From Pseudomonadota bacterium (lineage in GTDB: Bacteria; Myxococcota_A; Bradymonadia; UBA4248): a stretch of DNA of 40,605 nt. The position numbers were made by a program, and so were the translations under genes. Numbering within the stretch: position 1 is the first letter of the stretch; each line of letters begins with the position of its first letter. Of this stretch, positions 7,052 to 14,588 are shown piece by piece. The notes below the pieces were generated by a model, which was given only the letters and a program-made list of their open reading frames with translations, searched no databases and was not told the origin of the DNA. Where the stretch lies: the NCBI GenBank assembly GCA_017441205.1, contig JAFRYG010000071.1, forward strand, positions 1 to 40,605. The letters run 5' to 3'.

Positions 7052-8821
7052 ATGACGGAAAAACGCAAATACCCCATCGCGGGAACCGACTTTTTTACGC
7101 AGATCATGGATGAAAACGGCTATTACGTTGACAAGACCGACGTGATTCCGTGGATTCTGCGTCGAAAGAAGCAGGTAATGCTCTTCACGCGTCCGCGTCG
7201 TTTTGGCAAATCGACGATGATGTCGATGCTCAAGGCGTTTTTTGAGTATCGGCTCGACCGCGATGGAAAGCCCGTCGATAATCGCCATTATTTCGAGGGG
7301 CTTCTCGTGTCGCAGTATGATGATGCCATGGCGTTGCTCGGTGCTTATCCCGTCATCTCGATTACGCTCAAGGATGTGATTCAGTCTAACTATAAAGAAG
7401 CTCTTGCGACTTTGGCCAGCAAAATCCGTGTGATGGTCGAACAGTGCGATTGGGCATGGAAAAATTCCAGGTATGTACTTGAGGAGAAGCGAAAATCACT
7501 ACTTGACAATATCGTTGGACGTGATGCCACGGATGCGGAGCTCGCGGATGCTATCGCGTTTTTGTCGGGCATTCTTCACGATGCCACAGATCGCAACGTG
7601 ATTATTCTCATCGACGAATACGACGTGCCGCTGCAGTCAGCATATCTGCACGGTTATTACGACGAGATGCTGACTTTTTTGCGGACGATGATGTCGAGTG
7701 CGCTCAAAACGAACCCGTATCTCGAACGCGGTGTGATTACGGGGTGCTTGCGCGTGTCGAAAGAATCCAGCTTGTCGGGACTTAACAACGTCGAGAGCCA
7801 TACGATTATGAGCGAAGGCAAGCGTGAGTTCTTTGGATTCGAGCCGGCGGAAGTGCAGGAAATGCTCCATTATTTCGATCTGGACGATGCCTATCCCCAG
7901 GTTGAATATAATTATGACGGATATAATTTTTGCGGTCGCCGTGCGCACAATCCTTGGAGCGTGATCATGTGTACCAAGGCATTGCTCGAAGGGAATCGTT
8001 TTCCGTATCTGTGTTATTGGGCGAATACGAGCGGCAATGCCGTCGTCACCGATATGTTCCACCAGAAACCGGAATTCCGTGAAATATGTATGCGGCTCAT
8101 CGCGGGAGAAACTCTTCATGAAACCGTGAGCGAATATCTGACGTGGAAAGATTTGGTTGAGCCACGCCATGTCTGGAGTCTTCTTACATTTAGCGGATAT
8201 CTCAATGCAATCGACCCCGAACCGATGCTTTATGATGCCTGGGATTGCGAACTGGCTATTCCCAACCGCGAAGTCATGCAGATTTTTGCGAGCGAAGTCG
8301 GGCGTTGGTTTATGGACGAAGCCCCATCGCTCAATGCGCGAAATCTGGCTCTCTCATTTTGGGATGGCGATATTGCAGCGATACACGAACAGCTCTCGCT
8401 GGCGCTCCAAACCATGAGTTGCTTTGATAGTGAGGAGGCTTTTTATCACGGGATGATGCTTGGACTATTATGTGCCGGCAATCCCAATATCGAATCTAAT
8501 ATCGAATATGGTTCCGGTCGTCTGGATTTGGCTGTATGGCGAAAAGACCGCGCTTATATTTTGGAAATTAAAAGTATATCATCATCCGAACTCAAAAAAC
8601 TCGGCATCAAGCGGGAATATAAAGAGCTCGATTCGGCTACGGATGAAGAAAAATCGCGGATTGGCGCACAGTTGTTTGTACTCAAGGACTTGGCATTGAA
8701 ACAGATCGATGAAAAACAGTATGTCGATGGCTTTATACGACGCCATCCCGATGTGAAGACTGTGCGCTGCTATGGGATTGCGTTCTGTAGAAGATGGGTG
8801 GAGATCGCGACGAAAGAGTAG
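7052..8821 (+). CDS. AAA-ATPase-like / PD-(D/E)XK nuclease protein
   Basis: A 589-residue protein of the AAA-ATPase-like family (often DUF1703 in older annotations). The N-terminal ATPase has the typical GTDFFTQIM..YYVDKT start, a P-loop RPRRFGKST near residues 47-55 and a Walker B ILIDEYD near 185-191. The C-terminal PD-(D/E)XK nuclease-like domain shows YGSGRLDLAV (D492) and YILEIK (E505 and K507). These genes are abundant and often clustered in gut bacteria; a defence or mobile-element role is suspected but unproven. I chose ATG 7052 over the ATG at 7016 because AGGAG stands eight bases before it and the MTEKRKYPI start matches the family. Three hairpins follow directly after the stop. Confidence 0.85.
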   Translation: MTEKRKYPIAGTDFFTQIMDENGYYVDKTDVIPWILRRKKQVMLFTRPRRFGKSTMMSMLKAFFEYRLDRDGKPVDNRHYFEGLLVSQYDDAMALLGAYPVISITLKDVIQSNYKEALATLASKIRVMVEQCDWAWKNSRYVLEEKRKSLLDNIVGRDATDAELADAIAFLSGILHDATDRNVIILIDEYDVPLQSAYLHGYYDEMLTFLRTMMSSALKTNPYLERGVITGCLRVSKESSLSGLNNVESHTIMSEGKREFFGFEPAEVQEMLHYFDLDDAYPQVEYNYDGYNFCGRRAHNPWSVIMCTKALLEGNRFPYLCYWANTSGNAVVTDMFHQKPEFREICMRLIAGETLHETVSEYLTWKDLVEPRHVWSLLTFSGYLNAIDPEPMLYDAWDCELAIPNREVMQIFASEVGRWFMDEAPSLNARNLALSFWDGDIAAIHEQLSLALQTMSCFDSEEAFYHGMMLGLLCAGNPNIESNIEYGSGRLDLAVWRKDRAYILEIKSISSSELKKLGIKREYKELDSATDEEKSRIGAQLFVLKDLALKQIDEKQYVDGFIRRHPDVKTVRCYGIAFCRRWVEIATKE

Positions 8822-8834
8822 GGGGATTTGGCGC

Positions 8835-8931
8835 GGCCTATGCGCCGTTGGCGCATACGGCCTGCGTGCGGCGGCTATCGCGATGCGATACGCCGCCGCA
8901 CCCTCGCTATTGCTGCGCTAATACGCGAGGG
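8835..8931 (+). repeat. Array of three intergenic hairpins (variable-stem family)
   Basis: Directly after the AAA-ATPase gene. 8835-8862: GGCC-TAT-GCGCC against GGCGC-ATA-C-GGCC. 8868-8899: GCGGCGGC-TAT-CGC against GCG-ATA-C-GCCGCCGC. 8901-8931: CCCTCGC-TATT against AATA-C-GCGAGGG. Spacers are 5 and 1 bases. Every one has an unpaired C after ATA, so all point in the plus orientation. Pairing is exact in the first two. Confidence 0.8.
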
Positions 8932-9050
8932 CGACGGTTTAAAGCTATCGGATAATTAATATTTAACTTCTCTTGCTCTTCTATCCGCACTCAGTATATC
9001 CGTATAAAATGCAGAACCGGGAGGATCGCAATTTCTGCCTGCATTAAAAT

Positions 9051-9090
9051 ATGTATTCCCTGAATAATTTATGTATTCCCTGAATAATTG
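9051..9090 (+). repeat. Tandem 20-bp direct repeat
   Basis: ATGTATTCCCTGAATAATT occurs twice back to back (9051 and 9071), differing only at the final base of the 20-base unit. No gene or obvious site includes it. The stretch 8932-9175 otherwise holds only the stem-loop at 9123. Confidence 0.7.
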
Positions 9091-9122
9091 CCCTCACCAT
9101 CCCGCGCCCAATGAATCCATAA

Positions 9123-9154
9123 ATCAGGCGAGTGCACAAAGGCACTCACCTGAT
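9123..9154 (-). terminator. Stem-loop after the C39 lipoprotein gene
   Basis: ATCAGG-C-GAGTGC pairs with GCACTC-A-CCTGAT around a six-base loop, 22 bases past the stop of the minus-strand lipoprotein gene. On the minus strand it is followed by only a short T-rich stretch (TTTAT), so intrinsic termination is plausible but not strong. Confidence 0.4.
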
Positions 9155-9175
9155 AATACGGAGAATGCTTCCTTT

Positions 9176-11755
9176 TTAAGGTGTCAAATATATTACAGCC
9201 CCACATTTTTTGAAGAAGTCATCGCTGTCTGTATCATTGAATTTCTGTCTGTATTTTCGATGCATGGGATCGTCTGCATAAATATATTCACCATCGAATC
9301 CGTAAACCAGGATATAGTGACCTGCATTTGTCCAGTATCCAGTGGTTTGATATGCAACAATATAGCCGCCTTTGGCCAGAATATCTGAAAATTCTTTCTT
9401 ATAGGCAATTCTGGTTTCTGTAAGAGGCCTGAGTTTGGAATTAATACCTTTAAAATTACATAAGATTTCTTTGTATGGGAATATATTACACATGAGATTG
9501 CCGTTTGTTCCGCCGCCATTGGTATTTTCTGCACCAGACGACTTGAACTTCTTTGCTATCGTTAATGGTGTAATATCTTTATCATTCTTTAATGTCGCGA
9601 GAGCATCTGCCACAGATGATGGACCGCAGCCGTCTGAAGCCATATTGCCTTTGCCGTATTTCTGACTGGCCCATTGGGGATCACCTTGACAATAATTGAT
9701 TGTTGCGCCGGAAAAATAGGGCAATACCTTTATTTCGGCACCATTTGTTTCAACATCGCCTGCCAGAATAAAATATTTGTCATTATCGTAAGAAATCTGA
9801 TACCACTCCGGGGTCATCGAAGTCTTTCTTACTTTACCAAGTATTTTCACCTCTTTCCCTTTGGGAATAGTTCCGGCGATTTGGGCGGGTTCTGATGTGG
9901 AATGAGTCAATCCGGAATTGTGTTCTTTATGAAGTAAATCGTTGGCATATCCACAGCTCAATGTAAACTTGTTCTGAGGGGAACGCCGATATTGGGTATC
10001 CTTCGTAACAGTACCTTTTGGCGCATCCACTTTTGTATTTTCTATAATATAAATCATATGCGTATGGTTGAGGAATTCTTCCATTCCTTCCTGCATATAA
10101 TGTATATTGACAGGATCATCGACATACAGCATGTCATTCTCTTTATCATATCCATAAACAGTGAGGAAATGCTGTTGATCCCCCGTGCTCCAGTAATCTC
10201 CGCTCTCGAGGGCGATGACATACCATCCCTTTTTAAAAGCGTCTTCCATCGCCTGCTTTGTTTCTGTGCGCGTTATATTTGCTGTGTCTGCATTCATCCC
10301 GCCGGAAGTATCTTTCATCGCGCATTTCAGCTCATATTCAGCCATGATCATGGGGCAAACAGCGTTTCTGTCCGTTCCTTTACCTGTACTCGTGTTCTGA
10401 TAGAGATCGAGCTTTTGGGCAACTACCGGCGGAGTAATGGTATTATCATCTTTCAGAATAGAGAGTGCATTTGCCAATGATGTCGGACCACCGCCATATT
10501 CACCAATGGTCGATGTTCTGTATTTGGTATCACTCCATTTGGTATCATTCTGATAGTAATTGGGTGTGGATGCAGATGAATATTCGATGACGGGAACCGG
10601 GATATTATTCTCGAGTTTGATGTTATCGCTATGAATATAATGTTCACCGCCCTCAAACTTGATTCGATAGGATCCGCCAAGGTATGAATGCTCTCCTACT
10701 ATTCCCAGAAGATTAATTGTTTTGCCTGTCTCAAGATAGCCGACAATCTGCGCAGGTTCTCCTTCATGATCTTTTTTCAGTTTATCATCCGGATAATGGT
10801 ACTGAGGTGTTCTGTGAATGGGAATAGATGTGAGCGTTTCGTGAACAATGCTCCCAATGGGAAGGCCTGGATCGGGTACATCATCAGGCAGGCAGACACT
10901 TGTATCCAGTGTGCAATCCGCACGACATACCAGTGACTTATCTTTCGGGAGATACATGGTTTTCGGGCATGATGCGGTTTCATGGATGAGAGTTCCGTCG
11001 CAGATTTCTCCCTCGTCCAGACTGCCATTGCCGCATAAATTCTCCGATCCATTGGGGACGCATGCGCTGGAATTTACGGTACAATCCGCATTGCAGCTCA
11101 ATGCGGCATCCGGCGGCAATTGCATGCCTTCAGGACAAGCCGCATCATCGCTTATGAATTTACCGTCGCAGATTTCTCCCTCGTCCAGGCTGCCATTACC
11201 GCACAATTTCTCCGATTCATTGGGGACGCATGCATCCGTATTTAAGGTACAATCTGCATTGCAGCTCAGAGCTGCATTCAGCGGCAGGTGTGTTCCTTTC
11301 GGACAAACAGCATCTTTGCTCAAAATATCTGCATCGCAAACCTCGCCTTTGTCCAGCGCCCCATTGCCGCAGTTTGGGGATTCAATCGGAAGACAGACAT
11401 CGGTATTCAGCGAGCAATCCGCATTGCAGCTCAGGCTGGCCTGCGACGGCAGGTATGTTCCCTTGGGACAGGATGCTTTATTGTTCAATATTTCAGCATC
11501 GCAAATCTCGCCATCATCCAGCAGGCCATTGCCGCAAAGATCAGAATTTGCCGAAGAATCGTCTCCGGAACATGCAGACATTAACAGCGCGAATAAGGCA
11601 AACCATCCGAGAGGGTTTGCAATACGATGCGATTTATGACCGAAATGTAAACTGTGTGAGCTCTGAGATGAAGGAATGACGGATCGTTCGGTCTGTGTAT
11701 TACCGAATAATCTGCCAATATGATGCAGCCCCGGATTTGATTTGAATTTCGGCAT
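9176..11755 (-). CDS. Lipoprotein with four cysteine repeats and two C39-like peptidase domains
   Basis: An 859-residue protein starting at ATG 11755, which has AGGAG six bases upstream. Residues 1-36 are an ungapped match to the start of the DUF262 protein in this window (14 of 36 identical). A hydrophobic segment at 49-61 follows, with lipobox MSAC (Cys62). Residues 73-290 hold four myxobacterial disulfide repeats (CGNG..D.GE.CD ... C.ADC). Two SH3-like plus Peptidase_C39_2-like units follow. In the second, GCGP (Cys710), His813 and Asp828/829 form a complete catalytic set. In the first, the nucleophile position is Gly422 (GGGP) while His529 and Asp546 remain, so it is probably inactive. 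It likely acts on peptides at the cell surface. The long N-terminal extension before the signal sequence is odd and may be a recent fusion. Confidence 0.75.
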   Translation of the reverse strand: MPKFKSNPGLHHIGRLFGNTQTERSVIPSSQSSHSLHFGHKSHRIANPLGWFALFALLMSACSGDDSSANSDLCGNGLLDDGEICDAEILNNKASCPKGTYLPSQASLSCNADCSLNTDVCLPIESPNCGNGALDKGEVCDADILSKDAVCPKGTHLPLNAALSCNADCTLNTDACVPNESEKLCGNGSLDEGEICDGKFISDDAACPEGMQLPPDAALSCNADCTVNSSACVPNGSENLCGNGSLDEGEICDGTLIHETASCPKTMYLPKDKSLVCRADCTLDTSVCLPDDVPDPGLPIGSIVHETLTSIPIHRTPQYHYPDDKLKKDHEGEPAQIVGYLETGKTINLLGIVGEHSYLGGSYRIKFEGGEHYIHSDNIKLENNIPVPVIEYSSASTPNYYQNDTKWSDTKYRTSTIGEYGGGPTSLANALSILKDDNTITPPVVAQKLDLYQNTSTGKGTDRNAVCPMIMAEYELKCAMKDTSGGMNADTANITRTETKQAMEDAFKKGWYVIALESGDYWSTGDQQHFLTVYGYDKENDMLYVDDPVNIHYMQEGMEEFLNHTHMIYIIENTKVDAPKGTVTKDTQYRRSPQNKFTLSCGYANDLLHKEHNSGLTHSTSEPAQIAGTIPKGKEVKILGKVRKTSMTPEWYQISYDNDKYFILAGDVETNGAEIKVLPYFSGATINYCQGDPQWASQKYGKGNMASDGCGPSSVADALATLKNDKDITPLTIAKKFKSSGAENTNGGGTNGNLMCNIFPYKEILCNFKGINSKLRPLTETRIAYKKEFSDILAKGGYIVAYQTTGYWTNAGHYILVYGFDGEYIYADDPMHRKYRQKFNDTDSDDFFKKCGAVIYLTP

Positions 11756-11916
11756 ATACTTCTCCTGATTTTCTGTTTGCATTTATGAATACAAATCAGC
11801 TGCGAACGCACTTTATGTTCGCAATATAAGGATATTTATGCAATTTTTTTGATACAAATCAAGAGGGTATAACGCAAACGGTGGATGTGGGTTTATTGGT
11901 ATTTGCGATGCCTCAT

Positions 11917-12025
11917 CGACCGGCGTATTTGCCGCCGAAGGCAAATAGCCGGTCGCAGAGTGCCGTATGCGCAATGCGCATAGGCACGAAAGCCGGCCGT
12001 ATTGCCCGCAGGGCGACAGGCCGGC
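11917..12025 (-). repeat. Array of three intergenic hairpins (best example of the variable-stem family)
   Basis: Three hairpins separated by exactly four bases each. 11917-11955: CGACCGGC-G-TAT-TTGCC against GGCAA-ATA-GCCGGTCG, fully paired apart from the G. 11960-11987: GTGCC-G-TAT-GCGCA against TGCGC-ATA-GGCAC. 11992-12025: GCCGGCC-G-TAT-TGCCC against GGGCG-ACA-GGCCGGC, slightly decayed. Stem sequences have nothing in common, but all keep the unpaired G before TAT (minus orientation). They lie between the divergent starts of two lipoprotein genes. Confidence 0.85.
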
Positions 12026-12152
12026 AACCGTCAAAAAGAAAATCATTTATGTCAACAGGGGGTGATGAGAGTGGCAATGCCGGATCATTAGTGATATACT
12101 CATATAGCGTGTTCTGAATTTTGTTCAATGATGCCTGAGAAGGAATAAAGCG

Positions 12153-14363
12153 ATGAAAACCACCAGATTTCTCACAGTCATATCCATGATGGCGTTTCTT
12201 TTGATTTCTTGTACGGATGATACGGAAACAATCAATGATTCCAAAAATCAGGAACAGTCGGGCCAGTCGGATAAGAATAAAGACAAAACGCAGCCCAAAG
12301 ATGATGATGATAAACAGGATCTGGACGACGAAGATAAAGATAAGGACAAAGATAAAGATAAAGATAAACAGGATCCGGAGCAGCAGGATCCAAATCAACA
12401 GGATCCAAATCAACAGGATCCGAATCAACAAGATCCGAATCAACAGGATCCGAACCAACAGGATCCAAATCAACAAGATCCGAATCAACAAGATCCGAAC
12501 CAGCAGGATCCAAACCAGCAGGATCCAAACCAGCAGGATCCAAACCAGCAGGATCCAAATCAACAAGATCCGAATCAACAAGATCCGAACCAACAAGATC
12601 CGAACCAACAGGATCCGAATCAGCAGGATCCGAATGATGGCCATGTGTATCTGCCGACGCCCAAGGTTGTGCCCGAGGCGGATTTGCTCGATGTCGTCTT
12701 TGCCAATGACGGCACGGCTTCCAATATTTCCGGGTCTGCCCTGACGGTCAAGACGAACCGCAGCTCCGCGCTGACGACGTACTACAGCCCGAGATACGAA
12801 CGTTTTTCGGCTCATTTCAGCAATCCACTCGGCGGAACGGCCTCCGGGTATTATCGCGTCGATTATGGTGCGGATCAGGCGGTTAAGAGTGCCCTGAGTG
12901 ACGGTCATTCGATGGAAGCGGTATTTCGCCTGGATACTCAGCACTCAGGTTCTTCGGAAGCCAAGTTCTTTGCGGCACATCAAGGCGGAGGCACCGGATT
13001 TTTGATTTCCAAAACGGAAAAAGGCCGCGATATTACATTCCTTCCGCATGTGGGAGGTGATTATGTCTGGTGCGGCAGCGGGATTCAGCCTCAGGTCGGT
13101 CGGTATTATCATGTCGTCGGCGTCTGGGACAAATCGGAGGGCCAGGCCCGTATTTATGTGGATGGAGAGCTGAAGAAAACGGTTGCGGCATCCGGAGAAT
13201 TTAAATTTGGTTCCGAGACTTGGTTTGGCGTGGGTTGTGACGCCGATTCTTCCGGTAATATTGCGTGGAATGGCGATGTTGCAATTGCCAGAGTCTATGA
13301 CAAACCGCTGACGTCGGATCAGGTCAGTGCTTTGTATCAAAAAGTAAAACTCTCAGATCCCAATCATTTTGTGCTCGATAATATTGATGCGCTCGGTACC
13401 TTCGAAGCGAGTCCGGGCTACAAATATTATATTTACGGCAGCGGTTTTCAGGCAGGTGATGTCGTCAGATTTGAATCAATGACGACGGGCGAGGTCTGGA
13501 CTGCTGCAACGACCATCGAGGATGGCCGCGTTGTTGCAATTATTCCGGATGGATTTGAGAGCGGTGACTACCGTTCCGTGATCGTTCGCGGGGATGATGT
13601 GTTTCCCGTTACTTCCGGCAAAATTACCATTACAGAGAACCCCAGCAATCCTATGAATGTCAAATGTGTCGCACATCGTGGTTACCACAAGGATGTCCCT
13701 GCGAATTCCATCGCATCATTAAAAAAGGCCCAGGAACTTGGCGTATATGGTTCTGAGTTTGACGTTTGGATCACGCTCGATGGCGATGTGTTCGTCAATC
13801 ACGATGAAACCTATGGCAATGTCAATATTCAGAATTCTAAGACATCTCAGGTCTCAAAACTCAAGCTTCCGAATGGTGAATCGCTGCCGACATTGCGCGC
13901 ATATCTTGAGCAGGGCAAGAAAGTTCCTTCGGTTAAACTGATTCTTGAGATTAAGTCGCATAATAGTCCAGAAAAGAACAAAAAAGTCACCAAAGCCTGC
14001 ATCGATATGGTCAAGGAACTCGACATGGTCGATCAGGTGGAGTGGATTGCATTCAGCTACGACAACTGCAAACAGGTCAGCAAAGAGCTTTCCGGTGCAG
14101 TCGTTCAGTTTTTGAGCAGCAGTTCAACCAAAACCATGCAATCACTTCGGGATGACGGGATTTCTGCCATCGATTACTCATCAGGTCACCTGGCAAAAAA
14201 TCTGAAGTGGATCGATGAAGCTCATGCTTTGGGCATGTTCGTCAATGTCTGGACGGTTCCCAAATCGGAGTTTTCGACGTGGATTTCGCGCGGCGTGGAT
14301 GTGATTACAACGGATGATGCTGCGGATCTAATGAAGATGAGCCGGGTATATGTTGAGAAATAA
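12153..14363 (+). CDS. LamG / glycerophosphodiester phosphodiesterase lipoprotein
   Basis: A 736-residue lipoprotein with lipobox LISC (Cys20). Residues 30-72 are a Lys/Asp linker (DKDKDK) and 73-162 are 18 five-residue units, mostly QDPNQ. A LamG-like concanavalin fold (about 200-395) carries VDGELKK and WNGDVAIARVYD, and an IPT-like beta domain follows (about 400-500). The C-terminal GDPD domain has the catalytic set AHRG (His508), SEFDV (Glu535 and Asp537) and NHDE (His550). GDPD enzymes split glycerophosphodiesters to glycerol-3-phosphate and an alcohol; here it would act outside the cell, with LamG probably binding a glycan. AAGGA is positioned for the ATG. A strong shared terminator follows. 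Confidence 0.85.
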   Translation: MKTTRFLTVISMMAFLLISCTDDTETINDSKNQEQSGQSDKNKDKTQPKDDDDKQDLDDEDKDKDKDKDKDKQDPEQQDPNQQDPNQQDPNQQDPNQQDPNQQDPNQQDPNQQDPNQQDPNQQDPNQQDPNQQDPNQQDPNQQDPNQQDPNQQDPNQQDPNDGHVYLPTPKVVPEADLLDVVFANDGTASNISGSALTVKTNRSSALTTYYSPRYERFSAHFSNPLGGTASGYYRVDYGADQAVKSALSDGHSMEAVFRLDTQHSGSSEAKFFAAHQGGGTGFLISKTEKGRDITFLPHVGGDYVWCGSGIQPQVGRYYHVVGVWDKSEGQARIYVDGELKKTVAASGEFKFGSETWFGVGCDADSSGNIAWNGDVAIARVYDKPLTSDQVSALYQKVKLSDPNHFVLDNIDALGTFEASPGYKYYIYGSGFQAGDVVRFESMTTGEVWTAATTIEDGRVVAIIPDGFESGDYRSVIVRGDDVFPVTSGKITITENPSNPMNVKCVAHRGYHKDVPANSIASLKKAQELGVYGSEFDVWITLDGDVFVNHDETYGNVNIQNSKTSQVSKLKLPNGESLPTLRAYLEQGKKVPSVKLILEIKSHNSPEKNKKVTKACIDMVKELDMVDQVEWIAFSYDNCKQVSKELSGAVVQFLSSSSTKTMQSLRDDGISAIDYSSGHLAKNLKWIDEAHALGMFVNVWTVPKSEFSTWISRGVDVITTDDAADLMKMSRVYVEK
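12369..12638 (+). repeat. Coding tandem repeat, 18 units of 15 bp (QDPNQ)
   Basis: Eighteen in-frame 15-base units, each with GGATCC, code for QDPEQ, sixteen QDPNQ and a final QDPND. Synonymous changes (AAT/AAC, CAA/CAG, CCA/CCG) are shared between blocks of units, suggesting expansion by slippage or unequal crossing-over of multi-unit blocks. Length is therefore likely to vary among strains. The linker would hold the LamG and phosphodiesterase domains away from the membrane. Confidence 0.9.
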
Positions 14364-14393
14364 ACAAGCTTTATATAATGGGAGTGTCGATAA

Positions 14394-14416
14394 GCTCTGA
14401 GCATGGAGCTCAGAGC
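14394..14416 (+). other. Perfect 9-bp stem-loop after the phosphodiesterase gene
   Basis: GCTCTGAGC pairs exactly with GCTCAGAGC across a five-base loop, about 30 bases after the stop. No T-run follows, so it is more likely an mRNA 3' structure than a terminator; the real terminator is 60 bases further on. Confidence 0.5.
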
Positions 14417-14474
14417 CTGGAGTGAGTGACTATATTCACAAAGATCTGATCAACACGATTACCATTCATAGCTT

Positions 14475-14509
14475 AAAAAAAAAGAGGAGCATCATGCTCC
14501 TCTTTTTTT
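14475..14509. terminator. Bidirectional intrinsic terminator
   Basis: GAGGAGC pairs with GCTCCTC around a short loop, with a run of nine A on the left and seven T on the right, so it works as a Rho-independent terminator on both strands. It lies between the convergent LamG/GDPD gene and the 1631-residue lipoprotein gene, as expected. Confidence 0.9.
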
Positions 14510-14588
14510 GTTGATAGAAAGAAATGTCGCTTCGCGTCTGCGTTTTGGGGCTGTGGTATGCCGCCCGTTCAGGGCGACGTACATTATC

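Noticed and set aside
11913..12944. Long minus-strand frame with repeated LLIRILLVWI runs opposite the phosphodiesterase gene
   Set aside because: It is the antisense of the 15-base QDPNQ repeat and of the coding region around it; the hydrophobic repeats follow directly from GGATCC units. No signal or start supports it.
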